64,000 nt of DNA from Brevibacterium sp. 239c (lineage in GTDB: Bacteria; Actinomycetota; Actinomycetes; Actinomycetales; Brevibacteriaceae), in contig NZ_FXZH01000005.1 of NCBI RefSeq assembly GCF_900169365.1, forward strand, positions 62,001-126,000, given 5' to 3'. Below the pieces are notes generated by a model. That model did no database searches and had not been told where the DNA came from. It saw only the letters and a list, made by a program, of their open reading frames with translations. The position numbers and the translations under genes are program-made. Positions 1 through 8,130 of this stretch are shown piece by piece; positions within the stretch are counted from its first letter, which is position 1, and each line of letters begins with the position of its first letter.

Positions 1-16
1 GTTGAGGAGTTGGAGT

Positions 17-730
17 ATGCGCAGGATCGGTCTGCTGGGTGGAATGAGCTGGCATTCGAGCATCGAGTACTACACGAAGATCAATGATGCAGTGGCCAAG
101 CAGCTCGGTGGTCACCATTCCGCGCAGATCCTGCTCGACTCGTGCGACTTCGCCGATATCCGGGAGCTGCAGGAGGCCAACGACTGGGCGGGCAATGATG
201 CGTCGCTCGTCTCGACGGCACAGCGTTTGGTCGATGGCGGTGCCGAGGCTGTCGCGATTGCCACGAACCTCATGCACAAGTGCGCCCCGTCAATCGAGGC
301 GCAGGTCGATGCCCCTCTCATTCACATGGTCGATTCGATTGCGAAGTTGGCGAAGCGCCAGGGGTATTCGACGCTGGCGGTTCTCGGCACCCGATGGACG
401 ATGCTCGAAGACTTCTATACCGGCCGGCTCGAAGCACAGGGCATCAAGACTCTGGTACCGGATGAGGCAACGTGCCTCGAGGTCGATCAGATCATCTGGG
501 ATGAACTCACCCAAGGGAAGTTCACCGATGCCTCCCGAGCCCGCTACGTCGAAATCATGAACGACCTCAAGGCTCGTGGCGCTGACGCTGTGGCCCTGTC
601 GTGCACGGAGATCGGCCTGCTAGTCCCACCGGAGACCGCTCCCCTACCGGCCCTCGACTCGGTCGATGCTCATGTTGCCGCAATCGTCGAGTGGATAATG
701 GCGGACGAGCCTGTAACCATTCGGCATTGA
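17..730 (+). CDS. Aspartate/glutamate racemase family protein (YgeA-like)
   Basis: 237 aa. It resembles the YgeA / broad-spectrum amino-acid racemase branch of the Asp/Glu racemase family: N-terminal IGLLGGMSW, a TN-MHK motif near residues 83-88 and C-terminal SCTEIGLLVP with Cys196. These enzymes are cofactor-independent and use two cysteines. The first, expected just before TN-MHK, is Ala82 here, with a Cys at 89 instead; the second is kept. Activity is therefore uncertain: it may be a one-base enzyme, a hydrolase-like relative or a degenerate copy. The ATG at 17 follows a GAGGAG at 4-9 with 7-nt spacing, so it is preferred over the in-frame TTG at 2. The scarred accessory patch begins downstream. 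Confidence 0.8.
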   Translation: MRRIGLLGGMSWHSSIEYYTKINDAVAKQLGGHHSAQILLDSCDFADIRELQEANDWAGNDASLVSTAQRLVDGGAEAVAIATNLMHKCAPSIEAQVDAPLIHMVDSIAKLAKRQGYSTLAVLGTRWTMLEDFYTGRLEAQGIKTLVPDEATCLEVDQIIWDELTQGKFTDASRARYVEIMNDLKARGADAVALSCTEIGLLVPPETAPLPALDSVDAHVAAIVEWIMADEPVTIRH

Positions 731-835
731 ACATCGGAGACTGCGACGATCGGAACGGTGATCGCCACGAGCCAAAACGCATCCGGTCAAGAACGGTGCG
801 CCTTCAAATGGAGTCGAATCAGGACTGATTCCTAT

Positions 836-1160
836 TTATGCCTCAATCTGTGACACATCAGATACAAACTCATAGTCCCATTCATAGCCTTCATCATCAC
901 AAATATCCAGAAGTTCGTTTCCAAAATCAGCAACTTCCTGATATCGCCCATCAGTGCCTTGACCTAGAGTGATGTCCAGTTTGAGCCCTGCGACCTCATA
1001 ATTGAGATTTGCGATCTGCTGATAGCCATCCCACACCGGTAAGGATTCGGGCTATGCCATATCTGCAAATTCGTCGCCCGTCTCCAGCAAATCGTCAACA
1101 TACCCCTGTTGGTCTACTGCGCCCCGAGCAGCCACGACGGACGTCCAAGCCAAAGAATCG
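836..1160 (-). pseudogene. Truncated acidic hypothetical gene with in-frame amber stop
   Basis: Read on the minus strand from the left IS remnant (at 1161), one frame stays coherent to a stop at 836. It is interrupted once by TAG at 1052-1054. The segment before the stop ends in GDEFADMA; the segment after starts PESLPVWDGYQQ and ends VSDVSQIEA. The 3' part is AT-richer than its surroundings and strongly acidic. The 5' end is missing because the frame enters IS sequence. A GTG at 1034-1036 could restart a 66-aa product, but I see no good ribosome binding site. I do not recognise the family; size and acidity would suit an immunity protein, but that is only a guess. Confidence 0.45.
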
Positions 1161-1326
1161 GGCTCTTCCCAGATGAGGGTGTAGGTCGGCCGGGCGCGTC
1201 GGTCCGCAGACAGACGTCGAGGTCTCCCGACGACGGAGGTTCCTACGCCATCCATCCGAAAGACCTCGACGTGTCCGACGCTACCCCGCCGGCCGGCTTC
1301 GGCCGCCCTGACCTGACCGCCTTCGC
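1161..1326 (+). mobile_element. ISL3-family IS remnant (left end only)
   Basis: These 166 bp are nearly identical to the left end of the larger element at 3435-3600. They start with a GGCTCTTCCCAGATGA terminal repeat (GGGTCTTCTCAGATGA in the other copy) and carry the first codons of the same transposase (MSDATPPAGFGR). Identity stops abruptly at 1326, inside the transposase reading frame, so the rest of this copy was deleted. Both copies have the same orientation. Confidence 0.8.
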
Positions 1327-1554
1327 GTCTTATCCCAACCGACTCTGATCGGGTCTGCTGATCCTCTCGACGAGAACGCAGCAACATCACAGCCACCCAA
1401 CCCCGACCGTTCGGGAAGCCGGGACACGTCACATGGCCTGTGCTGCGGGCGTGTCGAGTTGGTCGTCCAGGGGCGACGCAGGAGTGTCGACGCGACGTGC
1501 TGAGAGGTGGTTCCAGTCGAGCACTAGCACACCGGCTACAGGCATGGCGATGGG

Positions 1555-2496
1555 TCAGGAACGGCGTCGCTCCCTACGCAGGAGGGAGCGCAGAGTCTCG
1601 GCGTTCGCGTAGCCGACCCGTAGCGCGATCTCGGCGGAGGTGAGGTCCGTGGTTGCTGAGAGGTGCCGAGCTCGTTCGATGCGAAGCCGTTGGACGAAGC
1701 CGAGCGGAGTGAGGTTGAGCGCCGCACGGACTCGTCGTTCGAGGGTGCGCCGGCTGGTGCCGAGCGACTGCGCGACGAAGGCGACGTTGAACGGTTCGTC
1801 CAGTCGGGCGCGCACGAAGCGTTCGAACTCGACGACGATCGGGTCCTCGTGCCGGAGATGTTCGTAGGCGACGAAGGCCGCCTGCGACGGGCGCTCGTCG
1901 ATGATGAGGAGCTTGGCGACGTGTTGGGCCAGGTCGGGGCTGATCGATCGCACGAGTGAGAGCGCGAGGTCGATGTGGGCGAACGCGGCGCCGGCGGTGA
2001 CGAGGTTCCCGTCGACCACGACCATGGTGTCGAGATCGAGGGCGACGGTCGGATAGCGCTTCAGGAACTCCGGCCCCAGGAACCAGCTGGTCGTCGCCCG
2101 CCGATGATGCATCCGTCCGGTCTCGGCGACAGCGAACACGCCGGTGCACGCCGCGGCGATCCGGGTGGTCGCCTCGTCGAGGCGCCCGAGCGAGGCGATG
2201 ACCGAACGAGCATCTCGGCTCTGGAGGGCGTCGTTGGTAGCGGCGGCCGTAAGGGTTCCAAGCGCAGGGACGACGACCACGTCGAACTCTGCGGACTCCG
2301 ACAGCGGGTGGTCCACCGACAGGGTCATCGATGCCGTCGTGGTCACTCGCCGTTTCGGTCCGAGGATGGCGAGTTCGATCGGGTCGATCCGCGGGTCGAC
2401 ATCGCCGCGGGCTCCGTCGGCCACCCGCACGATGTCGATGATCGACGCGATAGCCGAACCGAAGCAGCCGTCGATCGCGATCAGTCCGATACGCAT
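1555..2496 (-). CDS. GlxA-like transcriptional regulator (DJ-1/PfpI domain + AraC-type HTH)
   Basis: 313 aa. Residues 1 to about 190 form a DJ-1/PfpI-like domain with the AACTGVFAVAETG nucleophile-elbow motif and an RATTSW segment typical of GlxA relatives. The C-terminal 100 residues carry the paired AraC helix-turn-helix (SLGTSRRTLERRV ... IALRVGYANAETLRSLLRR). Such proteins sense small ligands and usually activate or repress a neighbouring operon. It faces a small monooxygenase gene at 2604 across a 107-bp gap, its likely target. I chose ATG at 2496 because it begins the conserved MRIGLIAIDG strand; an upstream in-frame start at 2583 adds an unlikely leader. A TATTGT hexamer 7 nt upstream suggests a leaderless transcript. 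Confidence 0.85.
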   Translation of the reverse strand: MRIGLIAIDGCFGSAIASIIDIVRVADGARGDVDPRIDPIELAILGPKRRVTTTASMTLSVDHPLSESAEFDVVVVPALGTLTAAATNDALQSRDARSVIASLGRLDEATTRIAAACTGVFAVAETGRMHHRRATTSWFLGPEFLKRYPTVALDLDTMVVVDGNLVTAGAAFAHIDLALSLVRSISPDLAQHVAKLLIIDERPSQAAFVAYEHLRHEDPIVVEFERFVRARLDEPFNVAFVAQSLGTSRRTLERRVRAALNLTPLGFVQRLRIERARHLSATTDLTSAEIALRVGYANAETLRSLLRRERRRS

Positions 2497-2503
2497 GACG
2501 TAA

Positions 2504-2509
2504 ACAATA
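2504..2509 (-). promoter_or_regulatory. Candidate -10 of GlxA-like regulator (leaderless)
   Basis: TATTGT on the minus strand ends 7 nt before the ATG at 2496, and no Shine-Dalgarno is visible between them. The -35 is not convincing. Confidence 0.35.
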
Positions 2510-2603
2510 GCAATACTGCCGTATACGCCACTACCCACCGGCCCTCGCTCGTCATACGCTGAACTCGTCACACGAAGAATCACGACTTCAAGGAGAGTCC
2601 CTC

Positions 2604-2915
2604 ATGTCAACACCCGCATCACTTCCGTATGCCTTCGTCGCCAAGATCGTCGCGGCCGATGGACAGCACGACGCGCTCGCCGATCTGCTCGCCGGCGCTG
2701 TCGCACTCGCCAACGAAGAAGTAGGAACGATTGTCTGGTTCGCGGTCAGGACCCACGCCGACACCTTCTGGATCTTCGATGCATTCCACGACGAGGCCGC
2801 TCGCGACGCCCACGCCAACGGCGCCATCGTCGCAGCCCTGATGGCCAACCAGCACCTCCTCAGCGCAGCACCCGAGATCCTGGCGGCCGACGTCCTCGCG
2901 TCCAAGCTCCCGTAG
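2604..2915 (+). CDS. Putative quinol/antibiotic-biosynthesis-type monooxygenase (ABM fold)
   Basis: 103 aa, the size of single-domain dimeric ABM (ferredoxin-like) proteins. The pattern fits YgiN-like quinol monooxygenases: an AKIVAADGQHDALADLL opening strand and helix, then TFWIFDAFHDEAARDAH with the usual acidic and aromatic positions, then a C-terminal strand. A clear AAGGAGA lies 8 nt before the ATG. The gene is divergent from the GlxA-like regulator, so substrate-induced control by that regulator is a reasonable inference. The substrate cannot be told from sequence; reactive aldehyde, quinone or polyketide-like compounds are all possible for this fold. It is the only intact metabolic cargo between the two IS copies. 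Confidence 0.75.
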   Translation: MSTPASLPYAFVAKIVAADGQHDALADLLAGAVALANEEVGTIVWFAVRTHADTFWIFDAFHDEAARDAHANGAIVAALMANQHLLSAAPEILAADVLASKLP

Positions 2916-3126
2916 TCCGCCAACGCACGAGACGATCGCGCCCCGCCGAGCCGTCGCCAGGTCGCGACGCAACGCCATGCTGCGTTGCCGAGCGGTGCGA
3001 GGCCTATCGGCACACGGACAGGATGCCGGCCGCGAGCGCTCAGCCGGCGAGGGGTCCGTCGCAGAGGAGAGCGACGTCGGTGTCGGGCAGAGCCGTGAGG
3101 CCAGCGCATCGCGCGACCACCAGAAC

Positions 3127-3170
3127 CGAACAGCCCCTGCCCTGCGTTTCCGCAGGGCAGGGGCTGTTCG
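3127..3170 (-). terminator. 20-bp perfect hairpin, probable tRNA terminator
   Basis: The arms 3127-3146 and 3151-3170 are fully complementary around a TTTC/GAAA tetraloop. It lies directly downstream of the tRNA-Thr 3' fragment on the minus strand, where a tRNA terminator would be expected. It has no strong T-tract. Confidence 0.7.
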
Positions 3171-3172
3171 CC

Positions 3173-3210
3173 GGAGCCGCCTGTCGGAATCGAACCGACG
3201 ACCTAATCAC
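3173..3210 (-). tRNA. tRNA-Thr 3' fragment (probable att scar, not functional)
   Basis: The minus strand shows an intact T arm (GTCGG TTCGATT CCGAC), then AGGCGGC and T-CC, preceded by AGGTC of a variable loop. This matches the 3' third of an actinobacterial tRNA-Thr beginning GCCGCCT. Upstream of position 3210 there is no matching anticodon arm, D arm or 5' acceptor strand, so it cannot fold as a tRNA. A 3'-end fragment beside an accessory patch is the usual signature of an integrase attachment site. Confidence 0.65.
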
Positions 3211-3434
3211 GTCGGCTTTGCGTCTATCGCTTGATGCGCCCACTGGGCGAACGAGCCGCTGACCTGAGCAAACGCCGAGCGTGGGGGACGCCGCCATCCG
3301 GTGGTGACCGACGACGACCGACCAGTACCGACCGTTTCACCGGAGCTTGCGGCGGCGTCGAAGCCGAGCAAGCTCCATTCCTTTAGCTCACCGCGCCCTC
3401 CTCCTCGCCGGTCCCGTCGTCGAAGACGTTTCAG

Positions 3435-4818
3435 GGGTCTTCTCAGATGACGGTGTAGGTCGGCCGGGCGCGTCGGTCCGCAGATAGGCGTCGAGGTCTC
3501 CCGACGACGGAGGTTCCTACGCCATCCATCCGAAAGACCTCGACGTGTCCGACGCTACCCCGCCGGCCGGCTTCGGCCGCCTTGACCTGACCGCCTTCGC
3601 TCGACTCGACGGCCTCGGTCTGAGCGTGACCGGACAACGACTTGAACCGGATCGTGCGGTCCTCGCGTGCCGCGTGGTGGAACCAGATCAGTGGTGCCGA
3701 CGGTGCGGCAGCGAAGGCGCTGCTCGTGACACCGTGATCCGGCGGTTGGCCCACGAGCCGCTGGGCTGGCGACCGGCCGTGCTGGAAGTTGTAGTGCGCC
3801 GCTACCGCTGTGCCGACTGCGGACACGTGTGGCGCCAAGACACCAGCGCCGCGGCGGAGCCACGCGCGAAGCTCTCGCGCACCGGGCTGCGGTGGGCGCT
3901 GGAAGGGAGCGTGGTCGCACACCTCACCGTCGCCCGTGTCGCCGAGGGGCTCGGGGTCGCGTGGGACACCGCCACCAACGCGGTCCTGGCTGAAGGCAAG
4001 CGGCTGCTGATCAACGACCCCACGCGGTTTGAGGGCGTGAAGGTCATTGGCGTCGATGAGCACGTCTGGCGCCACACCAGGCGTGGCGACAAGTACGTCA
4101 CCGTGATCATCGACCTCACCCCGGTCCGCGATGGCGCCGGCCCAGCAAGGCTGCTGGACATGGTCGAGGGCCGGTCGAAGGCGGCGTTCAAGACCTGGCT
4201 CGCCGACCGCGAGGACGCCTTCCGTGACGCGGTCGAGGTGGTCGCGATGGACGGCTTCACCGGGTTCAAGACCGCCGCTGCAGAGGAGATCCCGGTCGCG
4301 GTCACGGTGATGGATCCCTTCCACGTCGTGCGCCTGGCCGGTGACGCCCTCGACAGGTGCCGGCGCCGGGTCCAACTCGCGATCCACGGCCACCGTGGGT
4401 TCAGGGAGGACACGCTCTACAAGTCGCGGCGCACGCTGCACACCGGCGCGGACCTGCTCACCGACAAGCAGAGAGACAGGCTACGCGCGCTGTTCGTTGA
4501 TGACGCTCACGTCGAGGTCGAGGCGGCCTGGGGTGTCTACCAGCGCATGATCGCCGCCTATCGCCACGAGGACCGGCAACGTGGCCGCGAGCTCATGGAG
4601 AAGCTGATCACCGACCTCAGCGCCGGCGTCCCCAAGGTGCTCACCGAGCTCACCACCCTGGACCGGACCCTGAAGAAGCGAGCCGCCGACGTGCTCGCCT
4701 ACTTCGAACGACCCGGCACCAGCAACGGGCCGACCGAGGCACTCAACGGACGGCTCGAACACCTGCGCGGCTCCGCACTCGGGTTCCGCAACCTGACCAA
4801 CTACATCGCCCGAAGCCT
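3435..4818 (+). mobile_element. ISL3-family insertion sequence, right end deleted
   Basis: The left terminal repeat begins GGGTCTTCTCAGATGA at 3435. A 110-bp leader follows, then the transposase. IS-like sequence stops near 4818, where the minus-strand pabC coding region begins. No inverted complement of the left end occurs downstream, so the right repeat is lost and the copy cannot transpose by itself. It is a direct repeat of the 166-bp remnant at 1161. Confidence 0.8.
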
Positions 4819-4921
4819 TCACATGCCCGGAGCGACCCTATTCGTTTCCAACCATTCACGCCAACGGCCGAGCCGGACCGCATCCGCATGGGGCCCGCTT
4901 CTTCGCTTAGTCCAAGCTTGA
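3545..4921 (+). pseudogene. ISL3-family transposase, 3'-truncated
   Basis: The frame encodes 458 aa, of which about 425 are genuine ISL3 transposase. The N-terminal zinc ribbon has CRVVEPDQWCRRCG and CADCGHVW cysteines, an HTH follows, and then the DDE catalytic core: VIGVDEHVW, VVAMDGFTGFKTAA ... VMDPFHVVRL, and the C-terminal GTSNGPTEALNGRLEHLRG with its glutamate. Family members normally continue past NYIARSL for a short conserved tail. Here that tail is replaced by about 33 residues that are simply the antisense of pabC. The catalytic triad is kept but the C-terminus and the right terminal repeat are gone, so I call it a decaying copy. Confidence 0.8.
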
Positions 4922-5673
4922 TTCGGCTCATCGCCGCGCTGCACGCTGTCGTGAAAGTCACGCCCGTCAACGAGTTCGCTCACTCGCCGAATCCCGTGGA
5001 GCGCGTTGACGAGCCATGCTTCGTGCTCGATAAGCTCCTCGAGCCGCACTCGCCGCAACTCGATCGGAACCGATCGAGCGCGAGCCTCCTCGAGGATCAC
5101 CGCCGAGGTGACTCCCGGCAGTGCGCCCAACTCCGGATCCTGTGCACAGAGCGTCTCTTCATCCCACCACAGCAGGCTCGTCGTCGCTCCCTCGATGACG
5201 TACCCGTCCCCATTGATGAGCAATACCTCGTCACAGCTGTACTGCTCACCGGCGTCCTCCCGCACACGCTCAAGCAATGCGATGTCCGGGCCTTTCCGAT
5301 TCGGAGTGATTCGCGGGTCGGAATATGGCGGGATGAGAACCTTCAACTCCTGCTTCCGAGTCGGTGCTGGTCGCAACCGGAATGCCAACTCACGTTCGGC
5401 GTCAGGAGAAACATCGAGGACATCTACGCGCGGGAACCACTCCCCCTTCGCCGGGATCTTCTCGACCACTGCCGCCCAAAAATCGTCGGTGATCACATCA
5501 CCCATCCCGACCTGCGCAGCAGCATCACCGAACCGTGTCCGATGGAGGTCGAACGCTCGTACCCGCCCGTCTTCAACAAGCCACGAATCGGCGGCCATCA
5601 GCTTCGATGAGCTGATGTCCGTCGTAGGCTCCTCGAAACGGTGATCCTGTTGATTCCACAGCCACACGTTCAT
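4819..5673 (-). CDS. pabC: 4-amino-4-deoxychorismate lyase, class IV PLP aminotransferase fold
   Basis: 284 aa. It converts aminodeoxychorismate to p-aminobenzoate and pyruvate, the step after PabAB in folate synthesis. It belongs to fold-type IV PLP enzymes: the candidate PLP lysine lies in NRKGPDIALLERVR, and the conserved glutamate/loop motif VIEGATTSLLWW follows. A branched-chain or D-amino-acid aminotransferase is the alternative within this fold, but the 4-nt ATGA overlap with the pabAB stop makes PabC the best call. The stop at 4819 is the point where the truncated IS begins, so the last few residues (VAPGM) may be rewritten by that junction. Confidence 0.85.
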   Translation of the reverse strand: MNVWLWNQQDHRFEEPTTDISSSKLMAADSWLVEDGRVRAFDLHRTRFGDAAAQVGMGDVITDDFWAAVVEKIPAKGEWFPRVDVLDVSPDAERELAFRLRPAPTRKQELKVLIPPYSDPRITPNRKGPDIALLERVREDAGEQYSCDEVLLINGDGYVIEGATTSLLWWDEETLCAQDPELGALPGVTSAVILEEARARSVPIELRRVRLEELIEHEAWLVNALHGIRRVSELVDGRDFHDSVQRGDEPNQAWTKRRSGPHADAVRLGRWREWLETNRVAPGM

Positions 5674-8129
5674 CGCTCAACTCCACCCGAGTATTCGGCC
5701 ACAGCGGTATCGGTCGGTCCGGCCTCCTCGGCGGGGATCATGGTGTGGACGTCAACATCGCCTATCTGCTCAGTCAAATGGATATGTGTCCTCAGTTCGG
5801 ACGGGTCGTTCGCATGAACGACAACCTCGCCGGGGAACTCCACTCCACCGAGCAACCTCAGCACCGGAGCCGCCTTCACCACTGTCTCCTCGTACTCCTC
5901 CTCGGAATCCGAGAGCGCAACGATCGCTCCGCCGACCCCGTAACTCAGAGTCTCACCCTGAACGACGAGCGTGCGGATGACGACGCTGAGATCGACGGCA
6001 CCGCCAAGCGAGAAATACCCGACTGCTCCGCTGTACACCCCACGCGGGCCGGCCTCGAGCTCTTCGATGGTCGTCATCGTCCGCAGCTTCGGCGCCCCGG
6101 TCATCGACCCTGGTGGGAACGCCGCCCGCACACACGCCACCGGACTGGCGTCCTCAGCCAAGCGTGAACTCACCGTCGAGACCATCTGATGCACCGTCGC
6201 ATACGACTCGATCCCGAACAGCGTGTCCACCTGCACCGACCCCAAACTGGCCGTACGCCCGAGGTCGTGCCGAACGAGATCGACAATCATGAGATTCTCC
6301 GACCGGTCCTTCACCGAGGCGGCCAGCTCAGCCTTGATTGCCTCGTCTTCCTCGAGAGTGTCCCCGCGGGGACGCGTGCCCTTGATTGGCTTCGACTCCA
6401 CTCGACCATCGGCATCAATGCGCAGAAATCGTTCCGGGGACGTGCTGAGAATCGTTGCATCCCGGGTCCGGATGAACGCCCCGAACGGCGTCGGATTGTC
6501 GTCGCGCAGACGCAGGTACATCGCCAGTGCGTCCTCGTCTGAGTCGACCGTAGCCTCAAGCATGTTCGTCAGGCACACCTCGTACGTTTCGCCGTCGGTG
6601 ATCTCTCGCTGTACTCGATCAATGAGGGTCAGGTACTCATGTCGGCCATGCCGGGCCGACAAGTGTGAGCGTGAGAGGCCGGAGGAAGGTGTGTCCTCAA
6701 TCCGCGCCGAGGCGGCGCCCGGCTGAACGAGTTCACCGACGTCGTCAGCCGGGATTGCTTCGATCTGTGCACGGATGTCATCGAACCATTCTTGAGACAC
6801 GGCAGTGCCCGAAGGATCTTCAGGTTCGCGCAGTGCGAGCAGGTGGATGCGGTCGGCGTCGTGATCGATGACGAGAGCACGATCGAGGAACATCATCACG
6901 GCGTCGGGCAGGTCCGACTGATGCTGGTTCGGCGAGCCCACCTCGGCTTTGAGCTCATAGCCGAGGTACCCGACCCACCCGAGTCGAAACTCGAACGGAA
7001 GGCCTTGGATGCCCGCGCGCATGCCGGGGATTTCGGATCCGGCCCTGGGCGGTTCAACCCCTGTACCTGACACTGAGACAGTCGTGCCAGCGAGCTCGGC
7101 ATCGAGCCAGTCGAAGAATCCGGACGACTGAATGAAGTTCTCTGATTCGCCACCGGTTGAGCGAACTTCGACAGTCCCTTCCGGCACCGAGGCGGTCGCT
7201 ATTTTGCTAAGCGGACCGGACGGCGCACCCATGATTGAGAACCGGGACAAGTAGTTTCCAGGTAGGTTTCCGTCGAGCCAGACGGCTTCGGGCTCATCAC
7301 CGAAGAGATCTGCAAAGAGACGTTCGTCGGAGATCGTCTGCGGGAGTACATCAGTGTCAAGAGTGTAGTGGCGCCGAGCGTCGAGAGGGCCGGTACTCGC
7401 TTGGGTGGAAACAAGAGATGCGCACGTCCCCGCGGGGACGTCGTCATCGGAGTCGACGTCCTTCTCAACCCAACCTTCGCTGGCCGGTAGGTCATTCTTG
7501 TACTGTTCCTGCCGGTTGCACGCCTCAGTCAGCTCGGCGAAGTTCTGCAGCAGCGTCCGTGCTTCCTCGGAGGCAATCGATTCTGGGTGGAATTGGACTC
7601 CCCACTGAGGCCTCGTCCGATGTTGCAACGCCATGATGACGCCGTCTTCGGACCACGCCGTCGCATAGAGAGACTCGGACAGTTCCGTGACCGCGAGCGA
7701 GTGATACCGCACCGCCGAGAACGGCGACGGCAGACCCGCAAAGAGCCCGGTACCGGAATGCCTGATCGGAGACACCCGACCGTGCCGAGGTTCTGGCGCA
7801 TGCGCCACAACACCCCCGTGCACATGCGCGATGCCTTGATGGCCGAGGCACACGCCGAGCACCGGAATCGGGGAATGCTCGATCACCTCGGCGCAGATGC
7901 CGAAGTCGGCCGGCCGCTCCGGAGTGCCCGGTCCTGGTGGGATGACGACATTGTCGAACTCGTCCAGCACGCTCAGCTCGAACTCGGCCCAATCGTTGGG
8001 CACAAGAGTCGGCGCGCACCCATTCACCTCGGCGAGGAGGTGGAAGAGGTTGAGCGTGAACGAATCGGCGTTGTCGATGAGCAGAGTTCGAAGCGGCTTC
8101 GTTGTCGCCGACGCTCCGTCTGGAACCAT
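5670..8129 (-). CDS. pabAB: Aminodeoxychorismate synthase, fused PabA-PabB
   Basis: 819 aa fusion that turns chorismate plus glutamine into 4-amino-4-deoxychorismate. The N-terminal class I glutamine amidotransferase (about residues 10-205) has the nucleophile motif GVCLGHQ and the WGVQFHPE His/Glu pair. The C-terminal chorismate-binding part has PIKGTRPRG, whose lysine separates ADC synthase from anthranilate synthase, then DLVRHDLGR and GSMTGAPKLRTM. Fused PabAB is common in actinobacteria. I set the start at ATG 8129, one base after the stop of the upstream SDR gene (TGA-G-ATG). The frame continues upstream to 8321, but that segment is arginine-rich antisense of the SDR. SDR, pabAB and pabC look like one operon. 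Confidence 0.92.
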   Translation of the reverse strand: MVPDGASATTKPLRTLLIDNADSFTLNLFHLLAEVNGCAPTLVPNDWAEFELSVLDEFDNVVIPPGPGTPERPADFGICAEVIEHSPIPVLGVCLGHQGIAHVHGGVVAHAPEPRHGRVSPIRHSGTGLFAGLPSPFSAVRYHSLAVTELSESLYATAWSEDGVIMALQHRTRPQWGVQFHPESIASEEARTLLQNFAELTEACNRQEQYKNDLPASEGWVEKDVDSDDDVPAGTCASLVSTQASTGPLDARRHYTLDTDVLPQTISDERLFADLFGDEPEAVWLDGNLPGNYLSRFSIMGAPSGPLSKIATASVPEGTVEVRSTGGESENFIQSSGFFDWLDAELAGTTVSVSGTGVEPPRAGSEIPGMRAGIQGLPFEFRLGWVGYLGYELKAEVGSPNQHQSDLPDAVMMFLDRALVIDHDADRIHLLALREPEDPSGTAVSQEWFDDIRAQIEAIPADDVGELVQPGAASARIEDTPSSGLSRSHLSARHGRHEYLTLIDRVQREITDGETYEVCLTNMLEATVDSDEDALAMYLRLRDDNPTPFGAFIRTRDATILSTSPERFLRIDADGRVESKPIKGTRPRGDTLEEDEAIKAELAASVKDRSENLMIVDLVRHDLGRTASLGSVQVDTLFGIESYATVHQMVSTVSSRLAEDASPVACVRAAFPPGSMTGAPKLRTMTTIEELEAGPRGVYSGAVGYFSLGGAVDLSVVIRTLVVQGETLSYGVGGAIVALSDSEEEYEETVVKAAPVLRLLGGVEFPGEVVVHANDPSELRTHIHLTEQIGDVDVHTMIPAEEAGPTDTAVAEYSGGVER

Positions 8130-8130
8130 C

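Larger units (their letters stand above)
2916..3434. other. 519-bp gene-free stretch with tRNA remnant and hairpin
   Basis: There is no credible protein gene. Short frames such as the one reading CRNRTDD are antisense to the tRNA remnant at 3173-3210. Apart from that remnant and its hairpin (3127-3170), I see only unremarkable GC-rich sequence up to the IS end at 3435. Confidence 0.6.

Noticed and set aside
1052..1432. 126-aa minus-strand frame over the IS remnant
   Set aside because: Fusion of IS antisense sequence with the pseudogene frame; not a real gene.
3171..3260. Possible intact tRNA gene
   Set aside because: No D arm, anticodon arm or 5' acceptor strand can be formed; only the 3' part matches a tRNA.
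3443..4441. Long open frame antisense to the ISL3 transposase
   Set aside because: It is the complement of a clear transposase with no family match or ribosome binding site.
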